Shown here piece after piece: positions 1 through 5,210 of a stretch of 5,210 nt of DNA (position 1 is the stretch's first letter; every line of letters starts with the position of its first letter). The notes under the pieces were generated by a model. That model did not search any database and was not told the origin of the DNA. It was given only the letters and a program-made list of their open reading frames with translations. Location of the stretch: NCBI GenBank assembly GCA_028287415.1, contig JAQBPS010000392.1, positions 1-5,210 on the forward strand, written 5' to 3'. Source of the DNA: Bacillota bacterium (GTDB lineage: Bacteria > Bacillota > Sulfobacillia > Symbiobacteriales > Symbiobacteriaceae). The position numbers were made by a program, and so were the translations under genes.

Positions 1-24
1 GCAAATACGCTATGACTCGATCAC

Positions 25-45
25 GCCCCATTGGGGCATAATGGG
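25..45 (+). other. Two mutually exclusive small hairpins ahead of the HNH gene
   Basis: GCCCC (25-29) can pair with GGGGC (33-37) around a 3-nt loop. Alternatively CCCATT (27-32) can pair with AATGGG (40-45) around a 7-nt loop. The two stems share bases and cannot form together. They lie directly upstream of the duplicated SD of the HNH gene. No T-run follows, so this is not an intrinsic terminator on the + strand. It could be a leader structure, the 3' end of a structured RNA that begins before the window, or chance. Only the pairing itself is seen. Confidence 0.3.
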
Positions 46-48
46 TGT

Positions 49-62
49 AGGAGGTAGGAGGT
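49..62 (+). promoter_or_regulatory. Tandem duplicated Shine-Dalgarno sequence
   Basis: AGGAGGT occurs twice back to back (49-55 and 56-62), each a near-perfect match to the anti-SD of 16S rRNA. The first standard in-frame start codon of the HNH gene, GTG at 87, is 24 nt past the second copy, much too far for normal initiation. An in-frame CTG at 69 lies 6 nt past it. The in-frame TAG at 48-50 limits how far upstream the gene can begin. The site therefore argues for an unusual start codon between 63 and 86. Confidence 0.6.
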
Positions 63-86
63 ATCGTTCTGGCTGAGCTTATTGAT

Positions 87-752
87 GTGATAGATAATCG
101 CGGACGAACCCTTACGCCGTGCCGGCGTAAGGTAGCCGAACGTGAGGTCCGGCTTGACCGGGCCAAATGGATTGGTCCCACTCGAATTCGACTGCGCTTT
201 GACCCGTTTGCTTACCGTTATATCCGCCTGAAGGTGCTCGATCGTGACAACTATGTCTGTTACTGGTGCGCTGAGCCCGGCGACACCATGGACCACGTAA
301 TTCCCTGGTCCAAGGGCGGACGCACGACCCTGGAGAACTGCATCTGCGCCTGTCAGGAGTGCAACGGACAACGGGGCGACATGCCGGCGGAGCGCTTTGC
401 CCGCATCCGGAATGTTGCGCCGCCCCGGATTCCGGCCAAGCCGCTTGGTGCACCCGTCCTGGGCGTCCCGATCCTGAAAGCGGTGAACGCGCCTGTCTTG
501 CAGATCGCCAGCGCAGCTGCGCTCAAGGCGGTGCCGGCGCCGGTCGCCAGACCCGCCAGCACACCCGTGCTCAAGGCGGTGTCGGCGCCCGTGGCCAGAC
601 CCGCCAGCGCACCGGTGATCAGGGCAGCAAAGGCGCCGGCTCCCAGGATCCGCCCCGCGCCCAGGGCGCTGGTGGCGGTGGCCCGGCCCTACGCCCTCAT
701 GGACCTGTTAGACCCGTACGCGCCGGCAGTGAGCCGCCGACGGTTGTCTTAA
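87..752 (+). CDS. HNH nuclease with N-terminal PLMP/RRXRR-like domain (IshB-like layout)
   Basis: Probable metal-dependent HNH endonuclease of 221 aa counted from GTG 87. Residues about 1-45 (GRTLTPC, then a conserved-looking RAKW and TRIRL) resemble the PLMP/RRXRR domain that opens IscB-family proteins, which reads roughly GKPLMPC, GRA, TIRL. Residues 50-100 are an HNH domain: zinc cysteines C58, C61, C89 and C92, catalytic DH (69-70) in DHVIPWSKGG, E83-N84, and N93 in ECNGQRGD. Residues 130-193 are a repeated Ala/Pro-rich basic tail, followed by a short end in SRRRLS. There is no RuvC motif and no room for one. IscB relatives with only PLMP and HNH are called IshB. Whether this gene belongs there or to the wider stand-alone HNH class is my inference. 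Start uncertain: the hydrophobic strand LIDVID and the duplicated SD lie upstream of GTG 87, which favours CTG 69 (227 aa). No transposase gene is visible nearby. Confidence is high for HNH and moderate for the PLMP link. Confidence 0.85.
   Translation: MIDNRGRTLTPCRRKVAEREVRLDRAKWIGPTRIRLRFDPFAYRYIRLKVLDRDNYVCYWCAEPGDTMDHVIPWSKGGRTTLENCICACQECNGQRGDMPAERFARIRNVAPPRIPAKPLGAPVLGVPILKAVNAPVLQIASAAALKAVPAPVARPASTPVLKAVSAPVARPASAPVIRAAKAPAPRIRPAPRALVAVARPYALMDLLDPYAPAVSRRRLS
474..665 (+). repeat. Four tandem 48-bp units in the HNH gene tail
   Basis: Four in-frame units of 48 bp (16 codons) lie at 474-521, 522-569, 570-617 and 618-665. Units 2 and 3 are nearly identical, differing at 5 of 48 bases, and encode LKAVPAPVARPASTPV and LKAVSAPVARPASAPV. 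Units 1 and 4 are diverged copies: LKAVNAPVLQIASAAA and IRAAKAPAPRIRPAPR. The product is an Ala/Pro/Val-rich segment with regularly spaced Lys and Arg, probably extended and unstructured. By analogy with other basic Ala/Pro-rich tails it could bind nucleic acid or act as a linker. That role is inference. Confidence 0.85.
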
Positions 753-783
753 AAAAGCCTACACAGCGTTATCAACAGTTCTG

Positions 784-809
784 AACCCCCGGCTTAGGCC
801 GGGGGTTTT
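784..809 (+). terminator. Intrinsic (Rho-independent) terminator
   Basis: CCCCCGGC (786-793) pairs perfectly with GCCGGGGG (798-805) around a TTAG loop. Two A-T pairs extend the stem at the base, and TTTT (806-809) follows. It lies 31 nt after the HNH stop codon (750-752) and upstream of the fru promoter. It should end HNH transcription and insulate the operon. Confidence 0.9.
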
Positions 810-838
810 CGTCGCGTTCCGCGTTTTTTCCTTAACGA

Positions 839-867
839 TTGACCGCGGCCTTTCAGTCAGATATACT
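839..867 (+). promoter_or_regulatory. Sigma-A/sigma-70 type promoter of the fructose operon
   Basis: A -35 box TTGACC (839-844) and a -10 box TATACT (862-867) are separated by exactly 17 nt. Each differs from consensus at a single position. The expected transcription start is near 873-875, giving a leader of about 50 nt before fruR. A perfect 7-bp inverted repeat, GATTGAC (837-843) and GTCAATC (872-878), brackets the promoter core from the -35 box to the start site, so a repressor could act here. No other promoter of this quality is seen inside the operon. Confidence 0.75.
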
Positions 868-893
868 CAAAGTCAATCAATATCGGTCACCAT

Positions 894-913
894 TTTATGA
901 TCGTTTATGAACG
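894..913 (+). promoter_or_regulatory. Candidate FruR operator (tandem 10-bp direct repeat)
   Basis: TTTATGATCG (894-903) is followed immediately by TTTATGAACG (904-913), with one mismatch. The spacing is one helical turn, so both copies face the same side of the DNA. They lie just after the predicted transcription start and end 11 nt before the fruR ATG. DeoR-family regulators often bind short repeated sites in their own promoter region, so autorepression by FruR is plausible. The repeat is seen; the operator role is inferred. Confidence 0.45.
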
Positions 914-924
914 GATGTGATTAG

Positions 925-1689
925 ATGTTTCCGGAAGAGCGCAGGCGCCGCATTCTGGAACAAATGCGCAGCGGTGAGGCGGTGAAGGTCGCCGACCTCT
1001 GCACGCAACTTGGCGTTTCTGAGGCCAGCATTCGCCGGGACCTCCGAGAGCTGGAGCGGTCCGGCCTGCTCGCTCGCACCCACGGCGGGGCCCTGCCCAA
1101 CGAGGGCACCATGAATGAGCCGAGCTTCGCTGAGAAAGCCACCCGCAGCCACGCGGAGAAGGTGGCGATCGCACGGCTGGCCGCCGGGCTGGTGCAGGAC
1201 GGCGAATCGCTCATTCTTGACGCCGGCACCACCACCCTCGAAATCGCCCGCCAGCTCCGGCAGCGCAAGGATCTGACTGTGATCACCAACGCGTTCCACA
1301 TTGCCGCAGAACTGAGTGACTGTCCCGGCATCAAGGTGCTGGTGACGGGCGGCGAGGTGCGGGGCAACACGCTGGCGCTGGTGGGGCCGGTCGCCGAGCG
1401 CACCCTCGCTGATGTGAATGCCGACCGGCTCTTCCTGGGTGCGAACGGGATCGATCTCAAGCGGGGCATCACAACGCCGACCCAGGCGGAGGCCGCCGTA
1501 AAACGGACGATGATTGAATCAGCGCGTCAGATTGTGCTGGTAGCTGATCATACTAAGCTGGGCAAGGTGGCGTTTGCCACGATTGCCCCGGTGACTCGTG
1601 CACACGTGCTCGTCACGGACAGACAGTTCGATCCCCATGCGGCCCGGGAACTGACAGCCCGGGGGCTGCAGCTGCTCATCGCGCAGTAG
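925..1689 (+). CDS. fruR: DeoR-family transcriptional regulator of the fructose operon
   Basis: A 254-aa DNA-binding repressor, typical DeoR-family length. Residues 6-56 form the winged helix-turn-helix, with recognition region SEASIRRDLRELERSGL and the wing ending in RTHGGA. Residues about 75-232 form the sugar-phosphate-binding C-terminal domain, showing DAGTTT (99-104), TNA (121-123), GG (142-143), LGANGID (171-177), the VKR of AAVKRTMI, and DHTKLGK (208-214). Known FruR proteins of this type repress fru operons and respond to fructose-1-phosphate. That ligand is inferred from the neighbours fruK and the fructose PTS. The start is ATG 925 because an in-frame TAG sits directly before it (922-924). 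The SD is weak (GGATGTG), consistent with low regulator expression as first gene of the operon. It ends 24 nt before fruK. Confidence 0.92.
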   Translation: MFPEERRRRILEQMRSGEAVKVADLCTQLGVSEASIRRDLRELERSGLLARTHGGALPNEGTMNEPSFAEKATRSHAEKVAIARLAAGLVQDGESLILDAGTTTLEIARQLRQRKDLTVITNAFHIAAELSDCPGIKVLVTGGEVRGNTLALVGPVAERTLADVNADRLFLGANGIDLKRGITTPTQAEAAVKRTMIESARQIVLVADHTKLGKVAFATIAPVTRAHVLVTDRQFDPHAARELTARGLQLLIAQ

Positions 1690-1713
1690 CGTACGTGAAG
1701 GGAGGGTGCTTTC

Positions 1714-2655
1714 TTGTCTGGCATGATCACCGCAGTTTCCCTGAACCCGGCTATTGACCGGACTATGACCGTTCCCGGATTCACGGCTGGGGCGACGAAT
1801 CGGGCGGCCAGCAGCCGCACGGACCCCGGCGGCAAGGGGATCAACGTGGCCCGGGTGGTGAAGCGGCTGGGCGGGCCGGTCCAGGTGCTCGGCTTCCTGG
1901 GCGCCTCCAACGGGGCGCTGCACACCAACCACCTCGCCGGCCTGGCCATTCCCGCCCAGTTCATCTCCGTCCCCGGCGACACACGGGTCAACATCAAAGT
2001 GATTGAGCCCGGGAGCCATCAGCTGACCGAGATCAACGATGCCGGCTTTGCGGTCTCAGCGGCGCACCTCGCCACCCTGATCACACAGGCGGAGACGCTG
2101 CTGACAGGCACCGCCGTCCTGGTGCTGGCCGGCAGCCTGCCCGCCGGAGTCCCCGCCGATATCTACGGCGAGCTGATCGCTGCCGCCAACAGGGCCGGTG
2201 TGCCTGCGATCCTGGACGCTGACGGCGAGGCCCTCGCCCGGGCGCTGCCGGCCCGGCCGGCGCTGATCAAGCCCAACCGGGCGGAAGCGGAGCGGCTGCT
2301 GGGTCGGCACCTGGAAACCAGGGCTGACCTGGTGCAGGCAGCGCAGGACCTGCTGGCGGGCGGGGCCCGGACGGTCGTCATCTCCAGCGGCGGCGAAGGC
2401 GCCATGCTGGCGTCGGCGGCGGGTGCCTGGTGGGCGACGCCCCCGGCGATCAACCCGGGCAGCACCGTCGGTGCCGGCGACTCCATGGTCGCGGGACTCG
2501 CCCTCGCCCTGGCCCGCGGTATGGCCCCGGACCAGGCGCTCAGGCTTGCCACCGCGGCGGGCAGCGCCACGGCCAGCCTGGCCGGTACGCAAGTTTGCGA
2601 TGCAGCGGGGGTTGCAGCCCTGCTGGCTGGTGTTTCCATCACCGCTATTGCCTGA
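1714..2655 (+). CDS. fruK: 1-phosphofructokinase
   Basis: A cytoplasmic kinase that uses ATP to convert fructose-1-phosphate, the product of the fructose PTS, into fructose-1,6-bisphosphate for glycolysis. The 313 aa match the usual length of the family (PfkB/ribokinase fold). Visible motifs are NPAID near the N-terminus, GGKGINVAR (39-47, substrate loop), LAGSLPAG (138-145), IKPNRAEAERLLG (185-197), VVISSGGEGAM (221-231), and NPGSTVGAGDSM (247-258), where D256 is the catalytic base in the anion hole. The preferred start is TTG 1714, 7 nt after the SD AAGGGAGGG (1698-1706). The alternative ATG 1723 would be 16 nt away and would remove three residues. LacC (tagatose-6-phosphate kinase) is a close relative, but the adjacent fructose EII genes and FruR favour FruK. 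Confidence 0.94.
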   Translation: MSGMITAVSLNPAIDRTMTVPGFTAGATNRAASSRTDPGGKGINVARVVKRLGGPVQVLGFLGASNGALHTNHLAGLAIPAQFISVPGDTRVNIKVIEPGSHQLTEINDAGFAVSAAHLATLITQAETLLTGTAVLVLAGSLPAGVPADIYGELIAAANRAGVPAILDADGEALARALPARPALIKPNRAEAERLLGRHLETRADLVQAAQDLLAGGARTVVISSGGEGAMLASAAGAWWATPPAINPGSTVGAGDSMVAGLALALARGMAPDQALRLATAAGSATASLAGTQVCDAAGVAALLAGVSITAIA

Positions 2656-2674
2656 TTAGAAAGGATGATCGCTT

Positions 2675-3118
2675 GTGAGCATCAAGGAGTTGATCAGCCC
2701 GGAAACCATTTCCCTGGAGCTTCAGGCCACCGACGCCGACTCGGCGATCCAGGAACTGGCCGCCGTCCTCGCCCGCAGCGGCGCCGTCTCCGATCTGAGC
2801 GCCTACGTGGCGGATGTGCGTACCCGGGAACGCCACAGCACGACCGCCGTCGGCTTCGGTGTCGCCATCCCCCATGCCAAGAGCGCCGGCGTTTCCCGTG
2901 CGGCGGTTGCTTTCGGGCGGGCCAAGGCTGGCCTCAACTGGAGTTCCCTGGACGGCGAGCCCGTGCACATGGTCTTTCTGATCGCGGCCCCGGAGGGCGC
3001 CAACGATGTGCATCTCAAGGCGCTGGCGCAGCTGGCCCGCATGCTGATGCACGAGGAGGTCCGTGAGGGCCTGCTGGCTGCCAATACCCCGGATCAGGTA
3101 CTCGCCGCTCTCGGTTAA
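2675..3118 (+). CDS. PTS fructose-specific EIIA component (separate protein)
   Basis: Cytoplasmic phosphocarrier of 147 aa, the usual length of a lone EIIA of the fructose-mannitol type (PTS_EIIA_2 fold). It takes phosphate from HPr and passes it to the EIIB domain of the next gene. The phosphorylated histidine is H67 in GFGVAIPHAK. Supporting residues are H54 in RERHSTT upstream of it and H113 in DVHLKALAQLARML. It opens with the family-like region around LISPETISLELQATD. The start is GTG 2675, preceded by AAAGGAT, 19 nt after the fruK stop. There is no HPr-like extension, unlike the proteobacterial FruB (EIIA-FPr) fusion, and it is not joined to EIIBC as in Bacillus subtilis FruA. Fructose specificity rests on the operon context. 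Confidence 0.93.
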   Translation: MSIKELISPETISLELQATDADSAIQELAAVLARSGAVSDLSAYVADVRTRERHSTTAVGFGVAIPHAKSAGVSRAAVAFGRAKAGLNWSSLDGEPVHMVFLIAAPEGANDVHLKALAQLARMLMHEEVREGLLAANTPDQVLAALG

Positions 3119-3146
3119 AGCTTCTCCCGCAAATTCGCCTATTCAC

Positions 3147-3162
3147 ATGGGGGTGCCTCCAT
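3147..3162 (+). promoter_or_regulatory. Hairpin covering the SD of the EIIBC gene
   Basis: ATGGGG (3147-3152) can pair with CTCCAT (3157-3162), one pair being G-U, around a GTGC loop. The G-run GGGGG (3149-3153) is the only SD-like sequence for the start at 3164, so the stem would hide it and end one base before the ATG. It could modulate EIIBC synthesis relative to EIIA. The pairing is seen; an effect in the cell is inferred. The 45-bp gap between the EIIA and EIIBC genes holds nothing else recognisable. Confidence 0.35.
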
Positions 3163-3163
3163 A

Positions 3164-4546
3164 ATGACGAAGAAGCTAGTCGCGGTTACGGCCTGCCCCA
3201 CGGGCATCGCACATACGTATATGGCCGCCGAATCCCTGAGCAAGGCCGCGAAGTCAAAAGGGATTGAGATCAAGGTCGAGACCCGCGGCTCCGTGGGTGT
3301 TGAGAACGAACTCTCTGAGGCGGAGGTGCGCGAGGCGCACGCCGTGATCATCGCAGCCGATGCCAAGGTCGACCGGGAGCGGTTCGCCGGCAAGACGATC
3401 ATCGAGGTGCCCGTCGGCGAGGCGATCAAGAACGGCGGTGGCCTGATCGACCGGGCGCTGGAAGCAGCGCCCCCGGCGCCGGCCGCGGCTGATCTCAGCG
3501 ACCAGGTGAAAGATATCAAGGCGGAGCGGTCTGCCACGGCAACCGGCTGGTACAAGCACCTGATGACCGGGGTATCCTACATGATCCCGTTCACCGTCGC
3601 CGGCGGCATTCTGGTTGCGCTCTCCTTCGCCTTTGGCATCCACGCAGCGGACCTGCCGAACACCCTACCGGCGTATCTGATGAAGATCGGCGGCGCCGGC
3701 GCCCTCGGCTTCATGGTGCCGGTGCTGGCCGCCTTCATCGCCTACTCGATCGCTGACCGCCCCGGTATCGTTCCAGGCATGGTCGGCGGCTACCTGGCCA
3801 GCCAGGTCGGTGCGGGCTTCCTGGGCGGCATCATCGCCGGTTTCCTGGCCGGTTACCTGACCTCGTGGCTGACCAGGGTGATCCGGTTGCCCAAGACGAT
3901 GGAGGGGCTGAAGCCCGTCTTCATCCTGCCGGTGCTCAGCACCCTGATCACCGGACTGCTGATGATCTACGTGGTCGGCACCCCCATGGCGGCGATCATG
4001 ACGGGCCTTCAGCACTGGCTGACAACCCTGGGCCAGGGCTCGGCTGTGGCGCTGGGCCTCGTGCTCGGCGCCATGATGGGCTTCGACCTGGGCGGCCCCG
4101 TCAACAAGGCAGCCTACACATTCGCCGTAGGCCTGCTCGGCTCCGGGGTGTACGGGCCACAGGCAGTTGTCATGGCTGCCGGCATGACGCCCCCGCTTGG
4201 CCTGGCCCTCGCCACTTTCATGGCGCCCCGGAAGTTCACCCCCGAGCAGCGGGAGGCCGGCAAGGCCGCTGCTGTCCTCGGCATCGGCTTCATCACCGAG
4301 GGGGCCATCCCTTTCGCAGCGGCTGACCCGCTGCGCGTGATCCCTGCAACCGTGGTCGGTTCGGCGATTGCCGGCGGGCTGGCCATGCTGTTCGGCACCA
4401 CCCTGAGAGCGCCGCACGGCGGCATTTTCGTGATGCCGATCCCGAACGTCGTCGGCAACCCGCTCCTCTATATCGTGGCGATCGCGATCGGCACAGTCGT
4501 CACGGCGATTCTCGTCACCGCGCTGAAGAAGCCGGCCCAGCAGTAG
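3164..4546 (+). CDS. fruA: PTS fructose-specific EIIBC permease
   Basis: Membrane permease of 460 aa that imports fructose and phosphorylates it to fructose-1-phosphate. Residues 1-100 are the cytoplasmic EIIB-Fru domain. The phosphorylated cysteine is C11 in [16 protein letters not shown], the signature of the fructose class. Residues 101-128 are an Ala/Pro linker. Residues about 130-455 are the EIIC membrane domain, with roughly nine or ten hydrophobic segments. It carries [14 protein letters not shown] (136-149), [15 protein letters not shown] (306-320), [15 protein letters not shown] (375-389) and APHGGIFV (416-423), which match conserved fructose-EIIC regions. There is one EIIB domain, without the extra EIIB' copy of E. 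coli FruA and without fused EIIA. The start is ATG 3164, with the G-rich SD partly hidden in a hairpin. The stop at 4544-4546 touches the SD of ptsH. Confidence 0.95.
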   Translation: MTKKLVAVTACPTGIAHTYMAAESLSKAAKSKGIEIKVETRGSVGVENELSEAEVREAHAVIIAADAKVDRERFAGKTIIEVPVGEAIKNGGGLIDRALEAAPPAPAAADLSDQVKDIKAERSATATGWYKHLMTGVSYMIPFTVAGGILVALSFAFGIHAADLPNTLPAYLMKIGGAGALGFMVPVLAAFIAYSIADRPGIVPGMVGGYLASQVGAGFLGGIIAGFLAGYLTSWLTRVIRLPKTMEGLKPVFILPVLSTLITGLLMIYVVGTPMAAIMTGLQHWLTTLGQGSAVALGLVLGAMMGFDLGGPVNKAAYTFAVGLLGSGVYGPQAVVMAAGMTPPLGLALATFMAPRKFTPEQREAGKAAAVLGIGFITEGAIPFAAADPLRVIPATVVGSAIAGGLAMLFGTTLRAPHGGIFVMPIPNVVGNPLLYIVAIAIGTVVTAILVTALKKPAQQ

Positions 4547-4564
4547 GAAGGAGACAGATACACA

Positions 4565-4831
4565 ATGACCGAGCGCACTTTGACCCTCGCGAATGCCACA
4601 GGGCTTCACGCCCGCCCCGCCACCATGCTCGTACAGACGGCGAACAAGTTTAACGGCACGAATGTCTTCCTGAAGAAGGGCGAGAAGGAGGTCAGCGGCC
4701 GCAGCTTGCTGGCGATTCTCTCCCTGGGCGCCGGCGCCGGCGAGACGCTCACCATTCGCACGGACGGGCCGCAGGAGAAAGAGGCGATGGAAGCGCTGAT
4801 AGCCCTGCTGGAGGGTGGTCTTGGTGAGTAA
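4565..4831 (+). CDS. ptsH: Phosphocarrier protein HPr
   Basis: General PTS phosphocarrier of 88 aa that shuttles phosphate from Enzyme I to EIIA. The active-site histidine is H15 in TGLHARPATMLVQTANKF. S47 in GRSLLAILSLGAG aligns with the regulatory Ser46 of Bacillota HPr, the target of HPr kinase/phosphorylase. The length and the final GLGE are like Bacillus subtilis HPr, unlike the shorter enterobacterial protein. The start is ATG 4565, with SD AAGGAG (4548-4553) beginning just after the EIIBC stop codon. The last 8 nt overlap the start of ptsI. It could in principle be a fructose-dedicated HPr; the direct coupling to ptsI suggests the general one. Confidence 0.96.
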   Translation: MTERTLTLANATGLHARPATMLVQTANKFNGTNVFLKKGEKEVSGRSLLAILSLGAGAGETLTIRTDGPQEKEAMEALIALLEGGLGE

Positions 4832-5210
4832 TGAGCTGCTGGCCGGCGTATCTGCGGCCCCCGGGGTTGCGGTCGGGCCGGCTCTGGTCTACAAGCCTGA
4901 GGTGACCCCGGCCGCGCCCCCTGGCGGGCAGGTTGCCGACAGCCCCGAGGCGGAGCGCCGCCGGTTCCAGGAAGCCTCAGAGGCGGTCGCCGCCGCCCTG
5001 AGCGAGCTGATGGCACAGGCGGACGACCAGGCGAAGGCGATCCTGGAGGCGCATCTGATGATGCTTCAGGACCCCTCCCTCGTCGAGCAGGTCGAGGCGG
5101 GCATCACCGCCGGGCGCCCCGCTGAGGCCGCGGTCGAAAGTGCGGTCGGCGAGTTCGCCGGCATGCTGGCGGCCCTGGACGACCCCTACCTCAAGGAGCG
5201 GGCTGCAGAT
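4824..5210 (+). CDS. ptsI: PTS Enzyme I (phosphoenolpyruvate-protein phosphotransferase), 3' end cut by window
   Basis: The first 129 codons of Enzyme I, open to the last base of the window. The enzyme autophosphorylates from PEP and donates phosphate to HPr. The N-terminus shows the typical GVSAAPGVAVGPALVY, then a helical region with AKAILEAHLMMLQDPSLVEQV and a stretch ending in LDDPYLKERAAD, all characteristic of the HPr-binding N-terminal domain. The catalytic histidine (near residue 189 in the family) and the PEP-binding domain lie beyond the window. The start is GTG 4824, 8 nt after GGAGGG (4810-4815). TTG 4821 is an in-frame alternative. The gene starts inside ptsH with an 8-nt overlap, so translation is probably coupled. 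Confidence 0.94.
   Translation, partial: MSNELLAGVSAAPGVAVGPALVYKPEVTPAAPPGGQVADSPEAERRRFQEASEAVAAALSELMAQADDQAKAILEAHLMMLQDPSLVEQVEAGITAGRPAEAAVESAVGEFAGMLAALDDPYLKERAAD

Noticed and set aside
11..17. TATGACT as a -10 box for the HNH gene
   Set aside because: The matching -35 position would fall outside the window, so it cannot be judged.
474..665. CRISPR-like array
   Set aside because: The 48-bp units are directly tandem without spacers, stay in frame and encode a protein repeat.
769..777. TTATCAACA, close to a DnaA box
   Set aside because: A single site with a mismatch, no cluster of boxes, no AT-rich unwinding region and no replication gene nearby.
359..784. Alternative plus-strand frame of 141 codons overlapping the HNH gene
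   Set aside because: It is a +2/+3 shadow of the repeat-coding region, rich in Gly, Ala and Gln, with no SD. Its end runs through the gap to the terminator.
812..924. Possible CcpA cre site in the fru control region
   Set aside because: CG-centred candidates at 902-903 and 912-913 each miss several consensus positions in both half-sites.
3665..4609. Long open frame (314 codons) on the minus strand opposite the EIIC domain
   Set aside because: The plus-strand frame encodes clear conserved EIIC motifs. The antisense frame is rich in His, Gly, Asp and Arg as expected from reversed GC-rich codons, and has no recognisable domain.
4831..4833. ATG at 4831 as the start of ptsI
   Set aside because: It is in a different frame from the Enzyme I sequence. 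The frame from GTG 4824 gives the conserved N-terminus.

Overview
The window is GC-rich bacterial DNA with strong G/C preference at third codon positions. It reads almost entirely in one direction (+). My best guess for the host is a high-GC member of the Bacillota (Firmicutes), of the Symbiobacterium type. The reasons are clear purine-rich Shine-Dalgarno (SD) sequences, frequent non-ATG starts (TTG, GTG), a near-consensus sigma-A promoter, a DeoR-type FruR followed by FruK, and an HPr that resembles Bacillus HPr in length (88 aa), in its ending and in keeping the regulatory serine. The genus is an inference.

Region 1 (1-810) holds a small stand-alone HNH nuclease gene. Its N-terminal about 45 residues look like the PLMP/RRXRR domain that begins IscB-type proteins. 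An HNH domain with a four-cysteine zinc site follows, then an Ala/Pro-rich basic tail built from four 16-residue repeats. There is no RuvC domain, so the layout resembles IshB-like proteins. A tandem duplicated SD (49-62) lies too far from the first standard start codon, which suggests an unusual start upstream. The unit ends in a strong intrinsic terminator (784-809).

Region 2 (811-924) is the control region of the next operon. It has a promoter with TTGACC, a 17-nt spacer and TATACT, a 7-bp inverted repeat around the promoter core, and a tandem 10-bp direct repeat just before the regulator gene that could be the operator.

Region 3 (925-5210) is a compact fructose phosphotransferase (PTS) operon: fruR (DeoR-family regulator), fruK (1-phosphofructokinase), a separate EIIA-Fru, a fused EIIBC-Fru, ptsH (HPr) and the start of ptsI (Enzyme I), which is cut by the window end. 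Phosphate should pass from PEP to EI, HPr His15, EIIA His67 and EIIB Cys11, and then to fructose during EIIC transport. FruK converts the resulting fructose-1-phosphate to fructose-1,6-bisphosphate, and FruR probably senses the pathway intermediate. The general PTS proteins sit in the same operon as the sugar-specific ones, so the locus encodes a whole fructose phosphorelay. This is ordinary metabolism in an uncommonly complete arrangement. The most unusual item in the window is the HNH gene with its leader and repeat tail.
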